A DNA stretch of 49,991 nt from assembly GCA_900543035.1 (NCBI GenBank), contig UQPV01000013.1, positions 1 to 49,991 on the forward strand, written 5' to 3'. Shown here in pieces: positions 42,050 through 49,991 of the stretch. Position numbers and translations under genes: made by a program. A model generated the notes under the pieces. The model ran no database searches. It was not told where the DNA came from and saw only the letters and a list, made by a program, of their open reading frames with translations. Each line of letters opens with the position of its first letter. Within the stretch, counting starts at the first letter, position 1. This DNA is from an uncultured Solobacterium sp. (lineage in GTDB: Bacteria; Bacillota_I; Bacilli_A; Erysipelotrichales; Erysipelotrichaceae).

Positions 42050-43473
42050 GTTCTCTCCTCCCAGTTCTGTATCAGCGCGTCCACGCAGCCCTGCAGCGAA
42101 TGCTCGCTTGCCGTGATGATGCGCTGCACGCCCTGACGGCGCAGCTCGTCCGCGCATTTTTGGCCGATGGCCACCGCATATGCCGAACCGACATGATGCG
42201 CGCAGTCTCTGGCAGCGGAAGCGCAGGTGAAGACGACTTGGTCGAGCTCCCCTTCTGTGACAGGGCATGCTCTGCGTTCCATATGATAGACCACTGCTGT
42301 CTTCAGCTGCGCGCCAAAGCGCTGCGCCAGCTCATCTCCGTGCTCCTCGGCGCAAAGATGCAGCAGCGTGTCTTCCTCCTTCACCTGCTGCGCAAGCGCA
42401 TCCCCCAGATGTGCGCTGTCCTGGATGCCGGCGACCACATCCGGCTGCAGCAGCACGTCCTGACAAATACGCGCACAGGCGCTGCCGACCACGGCCAGCT
42501 TAAGATGCGCCAGACGGCGCAGATCGATCTGCCGCGAGCGTATCCAGCGAACGAAGGCGCTGGCCGCACGCGGGCTCGTCAAGATGAGCCAGTCATACGC
42601 ATCCAGGCAGATCGCATCCAGCGCGTCCAAGCAGAAGCTGACCTGCGCAGAGCAAAGCTGGGTGGTCAGCGCGCCTTGCGCTTCCAGCAGATCTTCCAGC
42701 TTCTGTCCGCTGCCATATGCGGCGATGCCGATGCGAGCGCCCTGCAGCGGCCGGGGGACAGAAAGCTGCGCATGCAGACGCACGCATTCTCCCGTCACGA
42801 TGATGGCCGGCGCACAAAGCTTTGCGGCATGCACGCGCTGAGGCAGCTCATGCAGCGGCGCACAGAGCACCCGCTGACCGCGCTTAGCGCCCTGAGAAAT
42901 GACGGCCGAAGGGACTTGCGCATCCATCCCTGCCTTGAGCAGGCCCTGGACGATCTCATCGAGATGCGACAGCCCCATGAGGAACACACAGGTGTTCCCA
43001 TCCTGCACCAGCGCATCAAACGCGATGCGCGAGGGATCATGACCGTCCATGACATGGAAACCGAAGGCAAGCGTCCGATGAGTAGGCGGGATGCCTGCCG
43101 CCTCCAGCGCGGCGATGGCCGAGCTGATGCCTGGCACGAACGTCACATCGACGCCATGTCTGCGCAGAAACAGCGCTTCTTCTCCGCCTCTGCCCAGCAC
43201 AAACGGATCGCCGCCTTTCAGGCGCACCACATGCGCATGCTCCCCCGCCTTCTGCAGCAGCAGCGCATTGATCTGATCCTGGCTCATGAGCGCATGACCG
43301 CTGCGCTTGCCCACGGCGATCTGCTCGCATGACGGGGAGGCAAAGGACAGGATGCGCGGATCGATCAGCGCATCATACAAGATGCAGTCTGCCTCCTGCA
43401 CCATCGCTCTGCCGCGGATCGTCAGCAGATCATAGCTGCCGCACCCGGCGCCGACCAGCGTTACTCTGCCCAT
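42046..43473 (-). CDS. Uroporphyrinogen-III C-methyltransferase / uroporphyrinogen-III synthase fusion
   Basis: A 475-residue two-domain enzyme. Residues about 1-240 are a SUMT/CobA methylase: VTLVGAGCGSYDLLTIRG, ADCILYDALID, VRLKGGDPFVLGRGGEE, and TCVFLMGLSHL. Residues about 245-475 are a HemD domain (GARIGIAAYGSGQKLEDLLEAQG, YDWLILTSPRAASAFVRWI, KCADELRRQGVQRIITASEHS). It closes hydroxymethylbilane to uroporphyrinogen III and methylates it to precorrin-2, committing the pathway to siroheme or cobalamin. Such CobA-HemD fusions are known in Clostridia. Overlaps hemC by 13 nt. Confidence 0.93.
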   Translation of the reverse strand: MGRVTLVGAGCGSYDLLTIRGRAMVQEADCILYDALIDPRILSFASPSCEQIAVGKRSGHALMSQDQINALLLQKAGEHAHVVRLKGGDPFVLGRGGEEALFLRRHGVDVTFVPGISSAIAALEAAGIPPTHRTLAFGFHVMDGHDPSRIAFDALVQDGNTCVFLMGLSHLDEIVQGLLKAGMDAQVPSAVISQGAKRGQRVLCAPLHELPQRVHAAKLCAPAIIVTGECVRLHAQLSVPRPLQGARIGIAAYGSGQKLEDLLEAQGALTTQLCSAQVSFCLDALDAICLDAYDWLILTSPRAASAFVRWIRSRQIDLRRLAHLKLAVVGSACARICQDVLLQPDVVAGIQDSAHLGDALAQQVKEEDTLLHLCAEEHGDELAQRFGAQLKTAVVYHMERRACPVTEGELDQVVFTCASAARDCAHHVGSAYAVAIGQKCADELRRQGVQRIITASEHSLQGCVDALIQNWEERT

Positions 43474-44366
43474 GCGCGCACCTGTCTTTCGATGATGTCC
43501 ACTGCCTCATTCAGCAGCTCTTCTTCCATGCCGCATGTTCCGCTCACCTGCGCCTTGGCAAAAGAAGCGGCGCCGGCGTTCCCCCACATGCAGTCAAAGA
43601 TGAGCCGGCTGCCCTGATGGCGCAGACAGGCGCCCACCGGCTGATGGCAGTCTGCGTGCATCGCCTGCAGGAAACCGCGCTCCATGTATGCCCTGCTTCT
43701 GGCACGCGCATCCGATCCGCGCCTCAGCAGCGCGAGCAAATCTTCATCCTGCGTGCGGCATTCCAGCGCGAGCATGCCCTGGGCCGGCGCAGGGACCATC
43801 TCCTCCTCATCGAAGCAGCGGGCGATGCGGGAGCGCAGGCCGAGCCGGATCAACCCGGCTGCCGCCAGCACGAGCCCGTCCAGCTGCCGCTCCTCCATCC
43901 GGGCCAATCTGGTCTCCACATTGCCGCGGATATCGACACAGGTCACTTTGGGATACAGCCGCTTCAGCTGTGCCGCGCGGCGCAGGCTTCCGGTGGCGAT
44001 GACACAAGGGCGAGCATGAAGCGTCTGCTCGTCGATTCCCTGACGAAGCACCAGCGCGTCGCGGGGATCCTCTCCTTCCCAGGCATCCGCAAAGCACAGT
44101 CCCTGCGGCAGTTCGGCAGGCATGTCCTTCATGCTGTGGACAGCCAGATCGGCTTCACCATTCAGCAGGCATTCCTCGATCTCTCTGACAAAGACGCCCT
44201 TTCCGCCCAGCGCATGCAAAGGGGCATGCTGGTTGCGGTCGCCCGCGGTGCGCACGATCACCAGCTCACAGCGCGCAGATGGATCCAGTGACATGATCTT
44301 CTTCTTGACGATCTCGCTTTGGCAAAGCGCCAGCCGCGATCCTCTCGTCGCGATCCGGATGTTCAT
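43461..44366 (-). CDS. hemC: Hydroxymethylbilane synthase (porphobilinogen deaminase)
   Basis: A 301-residue deaminase. MNIRIATRGSRLALCQSE start, D81 in VHSMKDMP as catalytic acid, the cofactor-binding SLRRAAQLKRLYP and VDIRGNVETRL blocks, and C240 in MHADCHQPVGA, the attachment point of the dipyrromethane cofactor. It links four porphobilinogens into hydroxymethylbilane. Start overlaps the hemA stop by 4 nt. Confidence 0.96.
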   Translation of the reverse strand: MNIRIATRGSRLALCQSEIVKKKIMSLDPSARCELVIVRTAGDRNQHAPLHALGGKGVFVREIEECLLNGEADLAVHSMKDMPAELPQGLCFADAWEGEDPRDALVLRQGIDEQTLHARPCVIATGSLRRAAQLKRLYPKVTCVDIRGNVETRLARMEERQLDGLVLAAAGLIRLGLRSRIARCFDEEEMVPAPAQGMLALECRTQDEDLLALLRRGSDARARSRAYMERGFLQAMHADCHQPVGACLRHQGSRLIFDCMWGNAGAASFAKAQVSGTCGMEEELLNEAVDIIERQVRAWAE

Positions 44367-45589
44367 GCTCTCCCTCCTCCTTCAAACAGCTTCCTCAGCA
44401 TATCCGTATATTGCTCTTGTTCCTGCGGGTCAAGCTGCTTCATGGCCTGAAACGGTTCGCGCATCAGGCGGAACAGCGATGCGCGGATCGTCTTGCGCAG
44501 GATATGACGCTCGCGCTCATTGAGCTGCAGACGATGGATCAGAAACGCATAGGCCTGTTCGCTGATCTCTTCGCATCTTGCCTGCATGCCGGCATATGCC
44601 GGATCCATCGAAAGCCGCGCCAGCTCCTGTTCACACCGGCACAAGGCCGGTTCGAGATGATCCTGCGCTTTCCGCATCAGCTGCAGGCGTTCCTGCCGGT
44701 TTTGCTCAGACACCTGCTTCAGCGTATCCATATCGATCAGCGTCTTCCCCGGCATCTTGGCGACTACCGGATCGATATCAGCGGGCGATGCGAGATCCAG
44801 GAAGAACTGCCGCCTGTCCTCGTCCAGATCATCCCTGCGCACGATGAGATGCGGGGCCGAGGTGGCGCTCACGATGATCTCTGCCTGTCTGACTGCCTGC
44901 GCGCGATGTGCAAATGCGATGCAGCACAAGTCCGGATATGCCTCACGCAGCGCTTCTATCTTGGCCGTGCTGCGGCAGGCCAGCGTGATCCGTGCCCCGC
45001 TGTCACGCAGATAAGCTAACGCGAGCTGTGCCATCTTGCCAGCGCCCAGCATGAGCACCGCTTTATTGGCCAGCGCCGTCTTTTCCTTCAGGATCTTGAT
45101 GCCCAGCGAGGCGATGGAAAGCGGGCGTTCCCCTGCCCGCAGCTCGCTGCGGATCTGCTTTGCGCAAGAGAGCGCATGCGAGAAGATCAGATGCAGCGGC
45201 TTATCCATCGCTGCAGCAGACTGAGAAAAGCGCACGGCCTCCCGCACCTGCGCCAGGATCTGATCCTCGCCCGGCACCAGAGAGCGCAGGCCGGCACACA
45301 CCTCGAACAGCCATCTGCACGCCGCTTTCCCGCTCAGCACGCGGATCTTTTCCTCCTGACCAAGATGAAAAAACGACCGATACAGATCAGCCGCTTCCTT
45401 CGCCCTGTGTGCATCGCAGGAGAGATACATCTCGCTGCGGTTGCAGGTGGAAAGGATCACCCCGGCAGCGATATCCAGCCCGCCTAGCAGATTCAGCATT
45501 TCCAGCTTTGCGGTATCGGTGAAAGAAACGCTGCCCAGCAGCGCAAGGTCCGCATTCTCCACACTGATCCCGATCATGACAATATCCAT
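44363..45589 (-). CDS. hemA: Glutamyl-tRNA reductase
   Basis: 408 residues. Catalytic C49 in ILSTCNRSEMYLSC attacks glutamyl-tRNA. The NADPH domain has VLMLGAGKMAQLALAYLRDSGA near 177-198, and EIIVSATSAPHLIVRRDDL follows. The C-terminal dimerisation helix is about 310-405. It makes glutamate-1-semialdehyde, the first step of C5 tetrapyrrole synthesis. First gene of the six-gene operon. ATG 45589 has AAAGG 10 nt upstream. Confidence 0.95.
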   Translation of the reverse strand: MDIVMIGISVENADLALLGSVSFTDTAKLEMLNLLGGLDIAAGVILSTCNRSEMYLSCDAHRAKEAADLYRSFFHLGQEEKIRVLSGKAACRWLFEVCAGLRSLVPGEDQILAQVREAVRFSQSAAAMDKPLHLIFSHALSCAKQIRSELRAGERPLSIASLGIKILKEKTALANKAVLMLGAGKMAQLALAYLRDSGARITLACRSTAKIEALREAYPDLCCIAFAHRAQAVRQAEIIVSATSAPHLIVRRDDLDEDRRQFFLDLASPADIDPVVAKMPGKTLIDMDTLKQVSEQNRQERLQLMRKAQDHLEPALCRCEQELARLSMDPAYAGMQARCEEISEQAYAFLIHRLQLNERERHILRKTIRASLFRLMREPFQAMKQLDPQEQEQYTDMLRKLFEGGGRA

Positions 45590-45611
45590 ATTCCGACAAC
45601 CTTTCTCATCT

Positions 45612-45640
45612 ATTATAGCGGTTCTCTGCCGCTTTGCCCA
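45612..45640 (-). promoter_or_regulatory. Sigma-A promoter of the tetrapyrrole operon
   Basis: Minus-strand TGGGCA (45635-45640), 17-nt spacer, perfect TATAAT (45612-45617). The start point near 45605 leaves under 20 nt of leader, too short for a cobalamin riboswitch. Confidence 0.55.
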
Positions 45641-45648
45641 TCATTTCT

Positions 45649-45682
45649 AAAAAAAAGGAGACCAGGCACTGCCATGATCTCC
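45649..45682 (-). terminator. Terminator of the beta-glucoside operon
   Basis: Minus-strand GGAGATCA (45675-45682) pairs with TGGTCTCC (45657-45664, one T:G pair) around a 10-nt loop and is followed by eight Ts, just after bglA. Confidence 0.8.
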
Positions 45683-45688
45683 TGATCG

Positions 45689-47627
<1,939 letters not shown>

Positions 47628-47855
47628 CTATGGATCGGTGGTGAACCAGGTGATGAGCGCAGTGACGATCAGGGCATGGGTGAAATTCGATCCGCCGGAT
47701 TCAGAGATGAACTGCGGCAGCGAGAGCGGCGAAGGAACGGCAAATGTATACGCCTCCAGGGAGAACAGCCCGATCAGCACACCGGCGACACCGCCGCCGA
47801 TCATGGCTCTCATTGATCACTCCGCATAAGGAGAGGATCATGAGCAGTACCCGGA
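47628..47855 (-). pseudogene. bglP remnant: deleted and frameshifted EIIC membrane domain
   Basis: Only the two ends of EIIC survive. The first about 20 residues ([19 protein letters not shown]) are in a different frame from the EIIB part, consistent with loss of one G in ALIGGG near 47865. The last about 60 (MIGGGVAGVLIGLFSLEAYTFAVP, LPQFISESGGSNFTHALIVTALI) return to the EIIB frame and end at TAG 47628-47630 just after TWFTTDP. Roughly 240-270 residues, the sugar-translocating core, are missing. Transport by this protein is impossible as written. Confidence 0.75.
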
Positions 47856-48227
47856 TCATTCTGCCCCCTCGATCAATGCGGGGATCAGCGCGGACATGCT
47901 TCCGGAGATATAGTCCAGGATGGCGTTGCCGACGCCCTTGAGCGTCATCTTCTCCTTTGGCCTTTCCACCGGTTCATCGCTGGAAGCGACGCCCAGCTTC
48001 TTCAGCTCCGCAAAGCATTTTGCCACTTCGTTGCCGATGATGATCTGATACTGTCCGCCCTTGCGCATGACGCCCATGACGCCGGGGATCTTCTTGACTC
48101 GTTCATCATCGATGCCAGCTTCATCCTTCAGGACAAAGCGCAGACGGGTCATACAGTGTGTCGCAGACTGAATGTTGTCCTTGCCCAGCACATTCAGGAT
48201 CTGCTTTGCGCTCGATTCATAGTTCAT
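47856..48227 (-). pseudogene. bglP remnant: PTS EIIB domain and first part of EIIC
   Basis: 123 residues. EIIB domain with the phosphorylated Cys in [15 protein letters not shown] (C25), [21 protein letters not shown], then the linker [29 protein letters not shown] that enters EIIC. It ends at TGA 47856 through a one-base frameshift. GAGGAGG precedes ATG 48227, and a RAT/terminator lies in the leader, so initiation signals are intact. Confidence 0.78.
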
Positions 48228-48242
48228 GTTGTTTTCCTCCTC

Positions 48243-48285
48243 AAAAAAAGACCTGAAAAGACACCATACGATGCATTTTCAGGTC
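48243..48285 (-). terminator. Attenuator terminator before bglP
   Basis: Minus-strand GACCTGAAAA (48276-48285) pairs perfectly with TTTTCAGGTC (48250-48259), followed by seven Ts, between licT and bglP. The 5' arm overlaps the RAT-like element at 48282-48304. Confidence 0.8.
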
Positions 48286-48304
48286 ATGCTTGTTGATCAC
48301 ACCC
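48282..48304 (-). promoter_or_regulatory. RAT-like antiterminator element before bglP
   Basis: Minus-strand GGGTGTGATCA...AGCATGACC. It shares GG-N-TGTGATCA and GCA-K-GACC with the element before licT and overlaps the terminator stem, the layout used by LicT/BglG proteins. Confidence 0.5.
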
Positions 48305-48307
48305 TGT

Positions 48308-48649
48308 TTACAGATTCTTGACGATGCGGTTGATGTGCACGCTCAGATAGAGCAGCTCACTGCGGTCGAATTCATAGCCATATTCCGATTCGATGAACGC
48401 GCGGATCTTTTCCGCGCACTGATACGCCTTTGGATACTTGACCTTTACGGCTTCCAGGAACTCCTCGCTCTCATCATCGTAATGCTCTTTGCGCAGCAGC
48501 CGCTGGGCAAAGAACTTGAGATGCGTGATGAAGCGATAGTAATCCAGCGATTCATCATCAAACTCGGTATGGTAATAGTCCTTCACGATAGACTCGATCC
48601 GGGAGACGATCCGCGCCACTTCCACCGCCTTTGCATCCGGCTGTGAAAG
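48308..48649 (-). pseudogene. licT remnant: PRD2 domain
   Basis: In-frame continuation after TAG 48650-48652: LSQPDAKAVEVARIVSRIESIVKDYY, then HTEFDDESLDYYRFITHLKFFAQRLL with the conserved PRD2 His, and SELLYLSVHINRIVKNL with the second. Compared with Bacillus subtilis LicT it starts exactly at the end of PRD1 (...VNAEL-N in LicT). No start codon with a ribosome site is seen. Confidence 0.75.
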
Positions 48650-48916
48650 CTAGAGCGGACGCCCCAGTTTGATCTTGGCGTAATTGATGATCTTCTCACT
48701 GACCAGGATATGCGCCATCGGCACATCGATCATCAATTCGGTAAACCGGTTCTGGGCATCTTTGTCCTTCAGCAGGAAGGTCTTCTCCACCCGCTGAGGA
48801 TCTACCTCCTGTCCGGCCTTTTTCTGGAAAGCGATCCCGCTGCCCAGCAGCACATCTCCGTTCTGACTGTTGGAAGAAATGACGGCATTGTTGTTCAGTA
48901 CCCGTTTGATCTTCAT
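48650..48916 (-). pseudogene. licT remnant: RNA-binding CAT domain with PRD1 lost
   Basis: 88 residues holding the RNA-binding co-antiterminator domain (MKIKRVLNNNAVISSN, GSGIAFQKKAGQEVD, about 1-55) and the first helix of PRD1 (VSEKIINYAKIKLGRPL), then TAG. Aligning with B. subtilis LicT from memory, about 78-80 residues, that is nearly all of PRD1 with its two regulatory His, are deleted and the TAG marks the junction. The CAT domain alone can bind RAT RNA as a dimer in related proteins, so a free CAT peptide could antiterminate constitutively; this is inference. Confidence 0.75.
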
Positions 48917-48932
48917 AAGTCACCTTCTTCCT

Positions 48933-48970
48933 AAAAAAAAATCCCTATCTACCGCACTTCGGTAAATAGG
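48933..48970 (-). terminator. Attenuator terminator before licT
   Basis: Minus-strand CCTATTTACC (48961-48970) pairs with GGTAGATAGG (48944-48953, one T:G pair) around GAAGTGC, followed by G-A and nine Ts. It ends shortly before the licT ribosome site, so licT expression needs read-through. Confidence 0.8.
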
Positions 48971-48998
48971 TCCTGCTCACATCGCTGTGATCACATCC
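48969..48998 (-). promoter_or_regulatory. RAT-like antiterminator element before licT
   Basis: A 30-nt minus-strand element GGATGTGATCAC...GAGCAGGACC whose 3' end overlaps the terminator stem by two bases. It resembles the ribonucleic antiterminator of LicT/SacY targets (GGATTGTTAC...GCAGGC...ACC) at both ends. Confidence 0.55.
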
Positions 48999-49061
48999 AT
49001 CCAGTTGTCTATCCTACAGTTCATGCTTACCCGAAGTAATCACATTTCTGCTTACATCGTA

Positions 49062-49090
49062 ATGATACCAGCATGTGTAAGCGCTGTTAA
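49062..49090 (-). promoter_or_regulatory. Sigma-A promoter of the licT-bglPA operon
   Basis: Minus-strand TTAACA (49085-49090), 17-nt spacer, TATCAT (49062-49067). The leader to licT is about 140 nt, long enough for the RAT and attenuator. Confidence 0.55.
49076..49089 (-). promoter_or_regulatory. cre site (CcpA carbon catabolite repression)
   Basis: Minus-strand TAACAGCGCTTACA matches the cre consensus TGWAARCGYTWNCA at 12 of 14 positions and lies across the -35 and spacer of the licT promoter, so CcpA binding would block polymerase when preferred sugars are present. Confidence 0.6.
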
Positions 49091-49121
49091 TGTTTTTTTC
49101 ACATCTCGTGGCAAATTCCAT

Positions 49122-49137
49122 CTGTGCGGACGCACAG
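49122..49137. repeat. Perfect palindrome upstream of the licT promoter
   Basis: CTGTGCG-GA-CGCACAG, 7-bp arms, about 32 nt upstream of the licT -35 and just after the surface-gene hairpin. It may be a regulator site or part of the terminator structure; I cannot name it. Confidence 0.4.
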
Positions 49138-49143
49138 GATGAA

Positions 49144-49200
49144 AACAGGCCGGTCAGCCGGCCGGGGGATCTCTTCCCCCGACCGTCAAACAGGCCTGTT
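49144..49200 (-). terminator. Long GC-rich hairpin after the surface protein gene
   Basis: Nested stems: AACAGGC/GCCTGTT outside, CGGTC/GACCG next, CGGGGGA/TCCCCCG around a 5-nt loop in the centre. On the minus strand it is followed by TTTTC only. It lies 45 nt after the surface protein stop and is the only candidate terminator there. Confidence 0.5.
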
Positions 49201-49244
49201 GATTCTTTGCTCATCCGCTCAGGAAAGCGGACACCTTCAAGCAA

Positions 49245-49991
49245 TTATGAATGCTTTTTCTTTCTGCGAGATACAGCAATCAGCGCCGCGCCTGCAGCGG
49301 CCAGCACGCCGGCAAACAGTCCGGTTTGTACAGCTGCAGCGGTATTCGTCGAATCCGCAGCGCCTGTGCGCTCATTGACCTCGACCAGCTCATCAACAGA
49401 TGCCTGCAGTTCCTTGACCATGCTGTCTGCTTCTTCCTGGGTGATCTCCGGATCGTTGGCCATCTGTTCTGCACGTGCGATGTCCTGGATGAGCGCCTGT
49501 GCGCTTTCCGTCGTGTAGCCGCTCAGATCAAGGCTCTTCGCATACGCGATCAGCTCTTCCAGCGCGCTGACGTCTGCCTTCGTACGCGCGTTCAGGCGTG
49601 CCTCTCTCAGCGTCTTCACCGCTTCATCGATCTCTGCCTGTGTCGCTGCATTCTCCAGCACGTTCTGCGCATCGGCCAGCTTGTCTGCCAGGCCTTCTAC
49701 GCTGCTCGGTACATAATTATCAATGTTCGCGAGCATCTCGTTCACGAACTCGATCTCATGCACGAGCGCGCTCGTATCCAGCTTGATGCTTTCCAGGTTG
49801 GCGATCGCATCGCTCAGGTTCGTGATGGCTTCTGTGACTTCTGCCGTCGTGGCATCATCATTCTCTGCCACTGCCTGTGCAGCATCGATCGCTGCCTGCA
49901 GTGCCTCCAGGCTTTCTGCCGTATAGTCGCCATCGAGGTAGCCGTTTGCGGCTTCGATCAGTGCTTCCAGTTCAGCCTTCGTCACGATCTC
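49245..49991 (-). CDS. Cell-surface protein C-terminus with FIVAR-type repeats, partial
   Basis: The gene enters from the right edge, so its 5' end is missing and no start is claimed. About 248 residues are seen. Two or three helical repeats of the FIVAR kind are present (TKAELEALIEAANGYLDGDYTAESLEALQAAIDAAQAV; DVSALEELIAYAKSLDLSGYTTESAQALIQDIARA), common at the ends of Gram-positive surface glycosidases. The C-terminus is a sorting-signal-like tail: AVQTG, a hydrophobic helix (LFAGVLAAAGAALIAV), then SRRKKKHS. The tail lacks a canonical LPXTG, so anchoring may use a variant motif or just the membrane helix. Confidence 0.8.
   Translation of the reverse strand, partial: EIVTKAELEALIEAANGYLDGDYTAESLEALQAAIDAAQAVAENDDATTAEVTEAITNLSDAIANLESIKLDTSALVHEIEFVNEMLANIDNYVPSSVEGLADKLADAQNVLENAATQAEIDEAVKTLREARLNARTKADVSALEELIAYAKSLDLSGYTTESAQALIQDIARAEQMANDPEITQEEADSMVKELQASVDELVEVNERTGAADSTNTAAAVQTGLFAGVLAAAGAALIAVSRRKKKHS

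Noticed and set aside
41740..43332. 530-residue plus-strand open frame opposite cobA/hemD and hemB
   Set aside because: It is antisense to well-supported genes, is rich in Arg, Cys, His and Pro in no family pattern, and has no ribosome site. High GC makes long shadow frames common here.
45590..45660. Cobalamin riboswitch before hemA
   Set aside because: Promoter, leader and the neighbouring terminator fill the roughly 100-nt gap; no B12-box-like sequence and no room for the fold.

Overview
The window looks like a chromosomal segment of a spore-forming, anaerobic, butyrate-producing gut Bacillota. The evidence is spoVACDEF genes, a complete acetyl-CoA-to-butyryl-CoA pathway, strong Gram-positive-type ribosome binding sites and promoters, FIVAR surface repeats, and a CcpA/LicT-type beta-glucoside locus. 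Protein style is compatible with Erysipelotrichia or a related lineage, but the sequence alone does not fix the genus. Most of the window is moderately GC-rich. The left ~3.3 kb is clearly more AT-rich and looks acquired.

Layout. (1) 1-5.7 kb, minus strand: a polysaccharide/glycan operon with a PglE-like aminotransferase, PglC-like phosphoglycosyl transferase, PglD-like acetyltransferase, two GT4 glycosyltransferases and an EpsG-type polymerase. It continues past the left edge. (2) 5.7-10.1 kb, minus: a large SF2 helicase with nine helicase-associated repeats, broken by one in-frame TAG, then a tyrosine integrase. (3) 10.2-10.4 kb, plus: a promoter-terminator unit with no ORF, a candidate small RNA. 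(4) 10.5-15.1 kb, minus: scpB-scpA and the spoVAC-spoVAD-spoVAE-spoVAF spore operon. (5) 15.2-20.2 kb, plus: a tightly packed run of amidase, Nudix hydrolase, ATP-grasp ligase, HAD phosphatase, esterase and metallophosphoesterase. The last four form an operon of unknown purpose. (6) 20.2-26.8 kb: threonine aldolase, M42 aminopeptidase, a MacB-like ABC exporter and a divergent UvrD-family protein.

(7) 26.9-36.2 kb: the butyrate module. bcd-etfB-etfA-hbd-crt-CoA transferase run on the minus strand and two thiolases run divergently on the plus strand. A consensus Rex (NADH-sensing repressor) operator lies just upstream of the bcd promoter. (8) 36.2-38.5 kb, plus: GNAT acetyltransferase and an ECF sigma/membrane anti-sigma pair. 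(9) 38.6-45.6 kb, minus: hemA-hemC-cobA/hemD-hemB-hemL and a precorrin-2 dehydrogenase/chelatase fusion, joined mostly by 4-nt ATGA overlaps. No hemE-like gene is in the run, so it points to siroheme/corrinoid rather than heme. (10) 45.7-49.1 kb, minus: a beta-glucoside operon (licT-bglP-bglA) with two RAT/terminator attenuators and a cre-bearing promoter. bglP and licT both carry internal deletions and in-frame stops, so uptake and control appear lost while the phospho-beta-glucosidase is intact. (11) Right edge: C-terminal part of a FIVAR-repeat surface protein, truncated by the window.

The leads I rate highest are the uncharacterised ATP-grasp/HAD/esterase/phosphoesterase operon, the paired lesions in bglP and licT, the candidate small RNA beside the integrase, the divergent UvrD-like protein with altered catalytic motifs, and the dehydrogenase-chelatase fusion.
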